NCBI GenBank assembly: GCA_004335835.1
Contig: RWJK01001409.1
Span: 1-64,000 of the forward strand
Direction of reading: 5' to 3'
DNA from: Scenedesmus sp. ARA3
Taxonomy: Eukaryota; Chlorophyta; Chlorophyceae; Sphaeropleales; Scenedesmaceae
DNA: 64,000 bases
The translations under genes and the position numbers were made by a program. Shown here piece after piece: positions 1-10,904 of this stretch (position 1 is its first letter; each line of letters opens with the position of its first letter). The notes under the pieces are model-generated. The model did no database searches, had not been told where the DNA came from, and saw nothing but the letters and a program-made list of their open reading frames with translations.

Positions 1-1357
1 GGACATGACGCTGCAGGAGAAGATGCAGCGCTGGCAGAACGTGAAGCTCACCGCGCGCATCATGGCCAACCCCATGGCCACCTTTGCAGCAGCCGGCTTC
101 GCATACAAGGCGACAGGTGTGCTAGCTTGCGCTGTGTGAGCAACAGCACTATCATCAGCAGCATTGCTGGTGGCAGCGAGCGCATGCTGTCTTTTGAATG
201 CCCCATGGCCACCTTTGCAGCAGCCAGCTTTGCATACAAGGCAACAGGTGCGCTAGCTTGTGGACGTTTGAGCAACAGCACTATCATCAGCAGCAAATGT
301 TGGCCAGCGTGCGCATGCTGTTTTCTGATTGCCCCATGGACAAGCCGCACAGTGGTGGAGGCTAACACCAGATTGTAAATGCCTGGTCCGCAACAGCGGT
401 AGCAGCAGCAATGATGGTAGCAGCAAGCAATTGCTGTCTCCTGAACGCAAGGCATATGCGTGCCTTGCGCTTACTGGCAGCCTTGCAAGCTGCAACACAA
501 CACAAAAGTAAACTACACAGCTTCACGCAGCCCCTTGAAAGAAAGAGGGAGGGAGGCAGGGACAATAATGAAACAAGCAGCTGGCTGTCCGAGGCGTGCC
601 TAATGTCCCACGCTCAACTGCTGCTGCTGCTGCTGCTGCCCTGCAGAGTGCAGCATGCGGCACTACCTGGGCCGTGAGGACAGCCTCAACAGCATGGTGG
701 GCGGAGCAGCGGTGGGTGCCGTGCTGGGCCTGAAGGCCAACAGCGGCGCGGTTGCGCTCAAGTACGGAGCGCTGGTTGCAGGTGAGGCTCTTGCACTGTT
801 ATTGATTCTGCAGAGAGATTCTTGTTATGCCAATGCGGCACACAGTCAGTAGGCGGCGGCACGCATGCATCTTTGTTTTTGTGGTCAGGCTGGCACACAG
901 CCGGGCGGGGTGCCGCATATGTAGGTGAACCAGCAGGGCGCTCTGCAGGTGCAGTGGGGCAGCTGAGTGACTTCGCCGCAGGGGTGGTCAGGGATGCGCT
1001 TTTAGTAGCTTGCACACGCATGGCGTGGTCTTAGTGCTATAGGGTCTGGCTGCCTGTGCTACAGCGCAGGCTGCGTGTGCTGAGCATATTCTTGCCCTGA
1101 CTGCTGCTGTTGCTGCTGCTGCTGCCGCTGCCGCAGGTACCATGCTGATCACCGACTTCTTGACAAGGCGGTGCCTGCGCTCACCTCGGACCTCAAGTCC
1201 ACTACTGGCCAACCTTGCTGCTGCTGCTGCTGCCGCTGCCGCAGGTACCATGCTGATCACCGACTTTTTGACCAAGATGGTGCCTGCGCTGACCTCGGAC
1301 CTCAAGTCCACAGGGCCAATTGAGATCCAGAAGAAGCCCGCAGCAGCCAGCCAGTGA
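1..1357 (+). CDS. Tim17/22/23-family protein, probable mitochondrial complex I subunit B14.7 (NDUFA11-like), 5' partial
   Basis: Three exons join in frame: 1-116 (cut by the window edge; first full codon at base 2), 647-781 and 1245-1357 (TGA). The product has a basic amphipathic stretch (MQRWQNVKLTAR), then a small-residue hydrophobic stretch, then a Gly/Ala-rich segment (NSMVGGAAVGAVLGLKANS) with the glycine spacing of Tim17-family membrane helices, and ends in KKPAAASQ. Order and spacing resemble plant B14.7, an accessory membrane-arm subunit of respiratory complex I in the inner mitochondrial membrane. A TIM22/TIM23-type or OEP16-like protein is the alternative. Introns begin GTGTGC and GTGAGG, and the second exon follows a CTG run. 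The start codon is outside the window. The family is fairly secure from the Gly-rich repeat; the subunit assignment is inference. Confidence 0.6.
200..345 (+). repeat. Partial copies of the end of Tim17-like exon 1
   Basis: Bases 200-260 repeat the last ~50 bases of the exon at 1-116 plus its donor and the first intron bases, with a few substitutions. A weaker echo follows near 328-345. They lie inside the first intron, downstream of the exon end they copy. Confidence 0.75.
1134..1200 (+). pseudogene. Frameshifted copy of the last Tim17-like exon
   Basis: The acceptor and start of the terminal exon (MLITDFLT...) appear first at 1134-1200 and again at 1241-1304. The upstream copy has lost one base after the DFLT codons, so it cannot encode the conserved tail, and it runs into a second acceptor. 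The downstream copy is intact and holds the stop codon. The upstream copy is best read as a decoy pseudo-exon within the intron. Confidence 0.7.
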
Positions 1358-3074
1358 GGCCGCTGCTGGCTGGTTGACGCGAGTCAGTTCGGATGCATTT
1401 TGCGCGCGACAGTAGTAGCAGCAACCGAAGCAGCTGCACACTTGGAGCTGCTGCAGGCGGGAGTGTGGACAGCAACTTGGGTGCTGAAAGCTGCAGTTTG
1501 AAAGGACTTACAGCAGCTGGCGCGCTGGCACAGTCATGCTGGCTGAGTGTGCTGCGGAGACAGTGATGTGGCTGCAAGTGTTGCTGTGCTGGCGACATGC
1601 TATTGCGGGAAGCTGTGTAATGCTGCATGTCCACGGCCGTTCGGACCTTTGGCAGCGGTTGCCATCATAGGCTGTGGCATGGTGTAGGGGCTGCAAGGCA
1701 CCACTCTGACGTGCTCCAGATGCTGCTGCCTGCTTGGGTGCCTGCATGAATATTGCAGAGTATGGCGTTGCACTACACAGGATGAAAAATAGCATGTGCA
1801 GTATTGGATGGGCAGTTGAGCTGAAGGTGTAGCAGCACTGTGCGTGCCCATTGTGCTGAGTGTGATTAGCAACTGTGGCCACAGCGCCTTGCCAGCACTT
1901 TCGCTGTTAGCTGCATTGCAGCAGTAGCAGCTGCTGCAGCACTGTGACACTCTGGCTATGGCTGTGCAGTTGCATATGCATGAAGTGTGTTAACTGCAAG
2001 GTGTTGCGGCGTGTACAGGCTTGACAACATGGGTTGAACTGCTGGTGTTTGTAGTAATAGAGTTGGCTTCTTCAGCACGTACTGCAGAAACAGTGCTGTC
2101 GTGTAACAGCAATCATGCATTGCATCCATCCCAGCAAGATCTCCCTGATTGTAACGATGCTCGCAACTGGGCACCGCCCTCAGCAGCGGCAGTCACTGCG
2201 CCACTGAGTGGCTGCTGCTTTGTGCCGGCTTCAAGTTCTGTCCCAATCTTCCTGCCTTTCATGCCGCACAATAACGACTGGAATGCATTGATGATGCGTG
2301 CTTTCAACTGGTTGCCTGATTTGGTCTTGAGCAGCACAGCTGTTTTAAAAGTGTCCCGTGCAGTCCAGGGTTCTGCTTTCCTCTTTCAAGTGATGCCGAC
2401 AGCGTCTACGACGAAGACTATAGAACCGCACGTGTTAAGTTGTTATTCAATTAGTACTGGCATTTGCAGGCCGGCAGCTCTCGCTTTATTCAGGTCAGAG
2501 ACAGACGACGCCCGTATGAAGGCACACTGTGCTCTTCAATGTATGATATGACCTGCAAGCGTCACATATAAAACACGTAGTTATCATTATCTCGTATGCT
2601 GCGTTTTGTGGTGCCAGCATGGCGAACCGCTGATGAGAGCGGGAGAGCCTGACAGCTGAGCAGTACTATGGCTCGAGCCGATGATAAGCGCGGAGAGTGG
2701 CTGCTACGGAAGGTATGGCGTGCCCGATTACATGTAACATCGCTCCATCACCAGTTCCAGCAGCTGTGTCCTGTGGTGCATGCCGCATGATGAGCCAGTA
2801 CGTTGACAGTGTGTGCTGTCCACTGCTGTTGTGGTGCAGGCAGATGCCATCAGCAGCTTTGTTGCTGCTCAGCGCAACCGCACACAGAGCACAGCCACCA
2901 AGTCAGCGTGGGGCGTTGCTGCAAAGCAGCTGTCTGTTGAGAGGTGAGGATGCTTGCAGTGCTGCAGCAGTGGGGCAAGCTCCTGCACTGACGCTATGCA
3001 GCATCAATGTAACGAAGCAGCATGGGCAGAAAAACCTCACACATCACTCCAGGTTGATAAACGCCTGTTGACAC
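1358..3074. other. Intergenic stretch, no supported gene
   Basis: Short open frames occur on both strands, the longest being 2021-2551 (+), but none shows a recognisable domain, splice structure or coding-like composition. I see no RNA gene or mobile element. A TGTAA motif at 1616-1620 may end the upstream transcript. Confidence 0.5.
1616..1620 (+). terminator. Candidate TGTAA polyadenylation signal
   Basis: Green algae commonly use TGTAA just upstream of the poly(A) site. This is the first such motif after the Tim17-like stop codon, about 260 bases downstream. It rests on a five-base motif only. Confidence 0.35.
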
Positions 3075-5863
3075 ATGTACACCCGCTGCCAACTGCCTTG
3101 CACACGGCACTGCAGCGAGGTGCTAGGGAAGCAGCTGCAGCAGCTGCTGCAGCAAGCCAGCGCCCGCCACCCAGACCTAGCACCTGACATAGCGCAGCTG
3201 CAGGAGCAGCACAGTGCAGCAGCAGCCGAGCAGCAGCTGGAGCGGCTGCAACTGCTGGCGCAGGCAAGTGCTGTAGCAGGCCTGTGTATCCACTTGCAGG
3301 ACTTGCTCAAAAGTATTGTTCTGGTGTACGCCTGCGAGCAGCATTGCAGCAAGCTGTACTTTGACAGAGCAGAAGCAGCATCTTTATGCGGCACAATTCT
3401 GCAAACTCAGCCAGGGCAGCAGTTATTTGCAACTATAGTCTGGTGTTGCTGCCGCGCACCTGTCTGTTCTGTTGCGCAGGTGCAGGACCTATCTCGACTA
3501 GTGCACAGCATCCGCTGCTACGGCCTGCCTGCAGCAGAGCAGCAGCTGCCTTGCGACACACTAACATCACTCAAACAGGAGCTGCGCTGGCTGGGGCAAG
3601 ACATAGACAGTCAGCTGCAGCAGCTGGCAACTGAAGCCGAGCAGCTGGCAGCTGAGGTTGCAGCAGACACAAAGGCAGCAGTGGCAGGCGAGACTGTGAC
3701 AGTCACAGACAGCACATCAGAGGTTGATGGGGTAGCAGATGTGCATGGGACGGGTAGACAGGGTGAAGGCAGCAGCAGCAGCTGTAGCAGAGGACCCAGT
3801 GACAGCAGCAGCGGCAGCTGCTCGGCAACAGAAGCAGAAGAAGCCAAAGCATCTCAGGAACCAGACAGCTCACCAAGCTCTGTGCAGCAGCAGCAGCACC
3901 CTGAGCTGCAGCAGCTGCTGGCTCAGCACCTCCTTGCGCCTGAGCGGCTGAAGCAGCAGGTGCAGGAGGCATATGCTGGCCTGCTGCAGCATCATCAGCA
4001 GCAAGTGCAGCAGCTGGCAGCGCAGCAGGGCGCGGGATCCGCCAACAGCTGTGGTAAGTCATGCAGTGGGTACAGGTGCAGACATGCACAGCTTTGCATC
4101 GCCGGAGTGGCGGCAGATGCTGAGGCAGCCAGCAAAGTCGATTTGGTACAGCATGTTGCGCAGTCTCACCCTTTACCGCCAGCATGCAACAATAACCTCT
4201 TGCCAGGCAACTGCGGCACGTCAGGCACAAACGGCATGTATCTGCTGCCGCAGGTGGCTGGTCTGCAGATGACCATGCGTTGTTCGTGCGGCTGCGGCAG
4301 CTGGCCTACAAGACAGCAGGCGGGGCCGGCGGCGGCAGCAGCAGCAGCAGGGGCTGCAGCAGGTCTGCTGTGCTGGACAGGCTGGGCCTGATGATGCCCG
4401 GCAAGAGCAAGAAGCAGCTGCAGGAGCACGATGCGTGGTGAGGGTTTGTCTGTCTGACGCTTTACAGTGTTGCAAACTCATGCTTGCCGCGCAGGTGGTA
4501 TCCTCAGAAATTCAATGGCCCCTTCATTAATTCCCGGACTTTGGTCATGTTGGTCATCTGCTGCCGAGCAGACACACCTCTTACAATGTGTGGTGAGCGC
4601 AAAGCGCATTGGACAGGTTGCAAGGGTGGTGGTTGCTGCGCAGAGGGTCCCCTGGAAATAAAATTCAGTTATCTTGCAGTCTGCGTGAGTCTCACACGAG
4701 TTATGTCTGTTTTCTTGTGTTGCCGAGCAGGTACACCGCCGCCTGCCTGCACCAGCGCCGCGCAGCAGACCTGGCGGCAGCCTGGCAGCGGCAGCAGGCC
4801 TCCTTCCTGGCAGACTCCTGCAGGATGCTGGCGGAGGCGGCAGCAGCAGCAGCAGCCGGCGCAGAGGCAGCAGCAGCGCGGCTGGCGTGGGAGGCGGCAG
4901 GGGGGCTGCTGGCGGGGCAGCTGGCGGAGCTGCAGCAGGCGAGGCAGCAGGAGCAGCAGGTAGGGTCTGGGGTTGGCTTGCAAGCCGGCGGGGCCTGTCT
5001 ATATGGAGGGTTTGTGGCATTGGACTGCAGGCAGAACAGCAAGGGCGGCATTTGATCTGTACAGAGCTGTGCTGTGTATGCCAACAGCGGCTGCATTGGC
5101 AGCATGGTCAACTTCGGCGCTTCTCCCGTAAATCTGCATGTACAGCACAGCAGGCATCAGCTGTCACTGCAACTGCGTTCCTCAAAGAGTGCTTGACACC
5201 CAGCTGTGTTTCCTGCTCCAGGAGCTTGCAGCACAGCAGGAGGCAGCAGCGGCAGAGGCAGCGCTACAAGCAGCAGCCGCCCAAGCCGCGTGGCAGCAGC
5301 AGCACGAGGCCAAGAAAGCCCACGTGCAGCAATACAAGCAGCAGCTGGCGGAGCAGCTGGCACATGCAAAGGCAGCAGAGAAGCAGGCAGCAGCAGCAGC
5401 AGCAGCTGCCCTGCAAGCAACCATTGCTGCACAGAAGCCAGTTGTAGAGGCAAGGCAGGCAGAGTGTCTGGAGAAGCGGCTGGAGCAGCTGCAGCAGCAT
5501 CAGCAGCGGCAGGAGCAGCTAGCAGAGCGGCAGGCGCGGCTGGATGCAATAGCAGCAGCCCTAGCGCCGCATATACAGAGCGATCCTGCGCGCGTGCTGC
5601 AGCCAACAGCAGCCAGTGCCGCAGCAGCAGATTGCATTGCTGGTGCGGCTGCATTCAAGCCGGTGCATGGTTACACGACTGCCCAGGTTGTTGCTGATCC
5701 GAGGTTTAGGGTTGTTGAGGCGCTGAGCTCAGCTGGGCTGCTGGCTGGTGCTGCCAAGGGCTATGTGCAGCAGGTGGTGGCGGCAGTGCAGCCTGCTACT
5801 GCCAGCCGCATAGACAACTACACCAGCAGCCAGTTGCAGGCAGCCGCCAGGCGGCTGGGGTGA
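3075..5863 (+). CDS. Coiled-coil protein resembling CCDC148/CCDC112
   Basis: The model uses exons 3075-4053, 4254-4437, 4731-4959 and 5222-5863 (TGA), which join in frame (677 codons). The open part 3264-3479 may itself be an in-frame intron with a GC donor, giving about 605 residues. The N-terminal half is Gln/Leu/Ala-rich coil. The middle has a SANT-like block, DDHALFVRLRQLAYK ... GKSKKQLQEHDAWW, followed by a long Gln/Glu/Ala coiled coil. The C-terminus is HGYTTAQVVADPRFRVVEAL and a short helical tail. A DDH...Lxxxx...HxxW block before a coil and a late DPRFR motif recall CCDC148/CCDC112, which are linked to cilia or centrioles; that is a family-level impression. The product would be cytosolic or ciliary, with no membrane segment. 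The start is the first ATG of the open frame and is uncertain. Confidence 0.6.
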
Positions 5864-5936
5864 TTGCGAGGTTGGATTTGGTGGTTACCTAAATGAGCCT
5901 ATCTTCGGCTCAAAGAAAGGGGCTGTGTTCTCATTG

Positions 5937-5941
5937 TGTAA
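5937..5941 (+). terminator. Candidate TGTAA polyadenylation signal of the coiled-coil gene
   Basis: TGTAA lies about 75 bases after the stop codon at 5863, a normal distance for a green-algal polyadenylation signal. Confidence 0.5.
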
Positions 5942-6017
5942 CACACAATTCATGATGCTGGTTGGTACCACTGCAGCACTGCTGCTCGTTCCAGGGCTTG
6001 ATGCCTTGAGGTCGACA

Positions 6018-6137
6018 TAGCCTGCTGCCAAGGGCTATGTGCAGCGGGTGGTGGCAGCTGTGCAGCCTGCTGCTGCCAGCTGGATAGACAACTACACCAG
6101 CAGCCAGCTGCAGGCAGCTGCCAGGCGGCTGGGTGAT
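6018..6137 (+). repeat. Downstream copy of the end of the coiled-coil gene's last exon
   Basis: This segment repeats about 115 bases ending at the stop codon of the upstream gene (original near 5748-5866), including the codons for the final helical tail, with roughly 10 % differences. It has no open upstream frame of its own and lies beyond the candidate poly(A) signal, so it looks like a non-coding tail duplication. Confidence 0.85.
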
Positions 6138-7137
6138 GCGGGCCGGCAGCCCTGCTGCTCGTGCCAGGGCTTGATGCCTCCAGGTTGTTCTGGTGGCACG
6201 GTGATCTACTCATGACTGGCTTATGACACCAGCTGTCGGCATGGAAACCTGTGTAAGCAATGAAGGAGGAACTGGGTACCTGATTGCCAAACCCTCATGA
6301 GCGGTAGATCGGCTTGCTGGGCTTTGACCTGAGGTAGGTCCGTCCTATACTTTGGTATTGGTAATGGTAAGAACCCTGAGCTCCGGGGCTCGCAGGATTG
6401 ATCCAGTGCATCAATGGTGTGGCATGCCATCTGAAAGAGCACAGAAGCAATCAAAGCGAGCTGTTCAACTTAGTAGTACTTGGACTCGGCTCTAGAGATA
6501 ACCCCATCTTGATTAAGGCTAAAGTGACACGCCTTGCTATGTGATGCGTAACAAGGCATGGACTACAGAACACACCAATCATCCTGCACTAATTTGCCAA
6601 CCCAGCCAACAGTATTTGGTGGCCAGCCTAGTCATGACAGTATCAACAGTATCAACACAGCTATGATCTGTCAATTTTACGAAGCAGTTGTCTGCGCAGA
6701 GGCAGGCACTGCAACAGGAAATACTATTGAACTCAATGAGTTCCGAATCTATGCACGGGCCATGCATGCACGCAAGCCTTCCAAGCAGAAGATTGATGAG
6801 ATGGATGCAGCTTCCCGCCACCTGTACAACAGGGCAATGCAACCACTTTGCTTGACAGTGAGCCGCCGGCACCGGCAGCAGGTAACAGCCACAGCCCAGC
6901 TGCTGCTGCTTGCTCAACCAACCCGCCAGCCATGCAGCTGCCTTCATTCCAGACACTGCGCATGAACTGACAGGGACATACTATGCAATGATACTATGTC
7001 AATGACTTCCTCACTTCAAAAACTTCAAAAGCCGCCAAGCAATTATGCTAGCACTAGCGCACACGCAGCGTTAGCGCAATCACACACAAGCATGCACACA
7101 TATGTAAGAGCACTGGTGACCCTCAGGCACATGCACG

Positions 7138-7261
7138 CCTAAGGGGACACACCAGAATGCATACCTAAGGGACACATCAGCATGCATACCTAAGGGACAC
7201 ATCAGCATGCATACCTAAGGGACACATCAGCATGCATATCTAAGGGACACATCAGCATGCA
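7138..7261. repeat. 25-bp minisatellite, five units
   Basis: Five head-to-tail copies of a unit starting CCTAAGGGACACATCAGCAT occur. The three central copies are identical; the first and last have a few changes. There are no spacers between units. Confidence 0.95.
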
Positions 7262-7509
7262 CAGGATGAGCCGCTGCTAGAGGGAGCTGCTGGCCGCCTT
7301 CAACTCACCCAAAGCCGCATTGATACTCCTTGATACTGCTTGCCAAGAACTAATAGCGATCAAGACCATTCCCATCCAAGGCATCGTACGCGATTGAGGT
7401 GCCACACCACTACCTCCTTTGCTGCATGCCGTTACTACACCAGCTGCCGCCACAAGCTGCCCATCATATACATCACACACAAAGCTGTTGTCACTGTGCA
7501 TCATGGTGG

Positions 7510-7712
7510 TGTCATCCGTACAGAAAGGGCTCTAACTGATACTGTGAAAGCCATGGCAGCAAACACCCCACCAACACTACACGCCATGCCTTGATTCTGG
7601 ATACACTGTGCCTACGGGCACGTGTCTTCCGTGCAGAAGGCTCCAAAGGACACTGAGAAAGCCATGGCAGCAAACACTCCACCCAAACTACACGCCATGC
7701 CTTGATTCTGGA
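7510..7712. repeat. Direct duplication of a ~90-bp unit
   Basis: Bases ~7510-7600 and ~7622-7712 are diverged copies. Both end in the same stretch containing CACGCCATGCCTTGATTCTG. Confidence 0.85.
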
Positions 7713-7917
7713 CTTATCATGCATGCCTACTGGCACAAAGCTTCCCATACCCACCTTGCCGTTGACTTGAAAACTGAACTGCAACTGCACAGCTCAGGCT
7801 GCCTACTTGCAAAGTTGCAGCCCACTTGCTAGCACGTACTCCCACTGTCATACGTCACCGCAAAACACCCTAACTCCCTTGCACAAAATGAGGTGGTGTT
7901 GATCACAGCGAGTCCCC

Positions 7918-8150
7918 ACCCCAATCCTTCCTGCTAAGCAGCGCCACTTTGCGCAGTGGTCGTGACCCCAGTCCTTTTTGCTAAGCAGCACCACTTTGTG
8001 CAGTGGCTGTGACCCCAATCCTTTTTGCTAAGCAGCGCCACTTTGTGCAGTGGCTGTGACCCCAATCTATGCCAGCAAAACAGAGCCACTTTGTGCAGTG
8101 GCCGTGACCCCAATCCTTCTTGCTACGCAGCGCCACTTGTGCAGTGGCCG
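7918..8150. repeat. ~47-bp tandem repeat, five diverged units
   Basis: Each unit carries a GCCACTTTGTGCAGTGG-like core followed by CGTGACCCCAATCCTT-like sequence and a TGCTAAGCAGC tail. Units begin near 7943, 7990, 8037, 8085 and 8130. Confidence 0.9.
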
Positions 8151-9499
8151 TGGCTGCAACCCACACACAGCAAGCAGTCTCAGCTCGCATGCTGCCAAGC
8201 AGCACCCAGCATGTATGTTGTGCACACAATCACACACACCACACAAATTCATAGTCAAAAGAAGATGCACAACGGATGTGTGCAAGGCATGTGCCACACA
8301 TCTTGCTCATCTATGTTTTGTCTGCGGCAGCGTGCTTATGACGTATGTAGAATGCGCTAGCCATCTCTCTGCAAACACACAGTGCGGAAAGGCCCGGGAC
8401 AAACAGGGGGCATCTCTGTGCACATCACACGTATGAGAAACACAGGCTCCACATCAATGGGTGGCCGCAGGATGCACAAGAGATTGATGCACCCTGCAAG
8501 GGGCGGGGATTGACCCTGGTTATGGCATGCTGCGGTGGCATGGGTAAAGCGCCTGTCAATGCAATCAATGCAGCAGTGCTGCAATGCGCATGCTTCAATG
8601 CTCCGTGACAACGTGTGCATGCAGAAATGCAGCCATGCTTAATGCAGGCGCCAGCCGTGCGTAGTGCGCGCGATTAACACATGCACAAGTGTGTATGCTA
8701 CATCAGCAGCACAGCTTGCAGCAGCTGCACAAACTCGGGCAGGGCTGCCAATTCTCAATCATACACAGTGAGAAACAGAGCACAAACCGTCATCACTGTT
8801 GTGTGCATAGCCACGTACGCATGAACATGTATTTGTTGACAGCCAAGAGAAACCAGGTCAAACTGAGTCGGGTTGGCATGCAGAAATAACAGAACTCTGA
8901 AGCTGGCATCATGCTCAATGGTAGAGGCCCTGTGCTGAGCCACTAAGCAGAATAGTAGGCACCAATGTCTAACAGAACATTGTGCAGATGCAAACCTGGC
9001 ACACCTGTTCACACACGTAGCTAGCGGTTTAAACATGACACACAGTTAAAGGCCAAACATACACACGTAGTTGGGTATCTGCCTGTGCTACTGGCCGCCA
9101 CAGCAGCGACCTGCCAGCCTGACACAGTCCATGCAGCCATCATTATGCTAGCCACGTCATTCACCAGCCTTAACTGTAAACCGCGCAGACCAAGCAGCAC
9201 AATGATCTTGACGACCGTTGCTGGTGATTCACCACACTCGAAGAGCTGACGGCATCCACAGCAACTAGCCAAGAGCACCGTCCGCCTGCTGCGCCAGCAA
9301 AGGCACAGCAAGCAGACGCCAGCTGGCAGCACTTCAACCAGCAGCAGATTGATCCAAACATTGTCAGAAGGCACGCAATGGCCATCATTATGCACTGCTC
9401 GATGAGATTGTTTGGCAGTTGTGAAGCAGAGTATGCAGTAGTGCAGTGGCAGTGTGCTGCAGTTTGAAGCCTCTGTAGCACAGCAGCAGTGTGCTACCG

Positions 9500-9960
9500 A
9501 AAAATCAGCGGTCAATCAATGTGCCGCCAAGGAATCTCAAGGCGGGAAATCAGTGGTCAAACAATCAACAGCTAGCCAAACACCGGTCAAACATTGGAAG
9601 CCTCGGTGGTCATTGCCAGCCAGTAGCCAGCCCAGCATCTCCACAACCTTATCCAACAATCAGTGGTCGAACATTAGTGGTCAAACACTCGAGCATGTGG
9701 TCAAAGCATCAGTGGTCGTCGCTGAACAGCAGCCGCTGCAGCATCGCTGCAGCATCGATTGCACCTCCACCACCTCTTTCAAAAGCCAACAGTCAAACAT
9801 CCAAGCAGCATCGGTCAAAGCATCAGTGGTCATCGCTGAACAGCAGCCAGCCCAGCATCTCCTGCACAGGTGTTGTCAAACAATCAGCGGTCAAACATCC
9901 AAGCAGTCGGTCAAAGCATTCAGTGGTCGTCGCTGAACAGCAGCCAGCCCAGCATCTCCT
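9500..9960. repeat. Composite tandem repeat next to the kinase gene stop
   Basis: Units combine a GGTCAAACA-type core with longer blocks reading AGTGGTCGTCGCTGAACAGC and AGCCAGCCCAGCATCTCC. The longer block recurs near 9700, 9825 and 9925, and the last copy runs into the final codons of the kinase gene on the minus strand. That suggests the array grew partly from the end of the gene. Confidence 0.8.
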
Positions 9961-10079
9961 GCACTTCAACCACCTCGTCAAACTGCTGACCTGGCAGCAG
10001 CGCCATCAGCTCAAACAGGCTCAGAGGAGAGTCCACCTTCAACTCAACACTGCTGCTGCTGCTGCTGCTGTCGTCACAT

Positions 10080-10111
<32 letters not shown>

Positions 10112-10872
10112 AACTTGATCCGAGCGCTTCTTGCTGCGCTTGGGTTTCTCAGCGCCTTGCGCGAAGTTGGGTACCACCAAATCACACGCCAGCTGCTGGA
10201 TGTCTGCAGGAGGCAGCGCCTTCTGCTGGCCCGTGGCCTGCGCTGAGCTGTCTTTGCTGCTCTGAGCGCTCTTGCCGCTGCTGTCTTTGCTGCTCTTGGA
10301 CTTCGACTTCTTGCTGCTGTCCTTGGCGCTGATAGCGCTACTCTTGCTGCTGCCCTTGATGCTTTTAGTGCTGCAGTTGTCCTTGCTGCTCTCGCTGCTC
10401 TCCTTGCTGCTCTTAGCGCTGCTTTTGCTGCTTTCAGCGCTGTTGCTGCTGCTCTTGCTGCCCTCAGCACTACTGCTGCTGTGCTTGCTGCCTTTTGCAA
10501 CGCTGCTGTCCTTGCTGCGCCTACTGCGCTTGATGGACTTGGAGCAGTAGCTGGAGGTGCGCGCAGCTGCGCGCTTGCTGCACCTGTCATCAGCAGCAGA
10601 GCAGCTGTCACTGCTGGCCTGGCGCAAAGCAGCCTGCTTGGGCGGCCCGCCGGCAGCTGCACCAGCAGCAGGGCCTGCTTCTGGAGCATCAGCAGCTGGC
10701 TTCTCCTTGGATGCAATGCGGTTGTCAGGCTTGTTACCGCCAGCAGCAGCATCTGCCACCGCGTCCACCGTGGCGGCAGCAGCAGCAGCAGCAGCAGCAG
10801 CCTCCGGCTTGCTGCTGTCAAGCAGCGCAGGCGGCAGCTTGCTGCCTGCTGCTGCAGGAGCTGGGATACCTA

Positions 10873-10904
<32 letters not shown>

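Larger units (their letters stand above)
6138..9919. other. Gene-poor, repeat-rich intergenic stretch
   Basis: No gene is supported here. The frame 6558-6965 (+) is moderately long but has no domain I recognise. The stretch contains four tandem-repeat blocks listed separately (7138-7261, 7510-7712, 7918-8150, 9500-9960). Composition is less GC-rich than the flanking exons. Confidence 0.5.

Noticed and set aside
2021..2551. 176-codon open frame on the plus strand
   Set aside because: No recognisable domain or neighbouring exon; length is not exceptional for this base composition.
4478..5020. Pro/Ala-rich minus-strand frame
   Set aside because: It is antisense to the third exon of the coiled-coil gene, and its composition is what antisense CAG-rich coding sequence gives.
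6558..6965. 135-codon open frame on the plus strand
   Set aside because: Composition is somewhat protein-like but there is no domain or exon context; it could be a decayed transposon fragment but this cannot be supported.
7138..7261. CRISPR-like array of 25-base repeats
   Set aside because: Units are directly adjacent without unique spacers, no cas genes are present and the genome is eukaryotic; it is a minisatellite.
8495..8570. tRNA-like words (GGGTCAATCCCC on the minus strand, GGGTAAAGCGCC on the plus)
   Set aside because: The T-arm-like and D-arm-like words are on opposite strands and no cloverleaf with an anticodon stem can be drawn.
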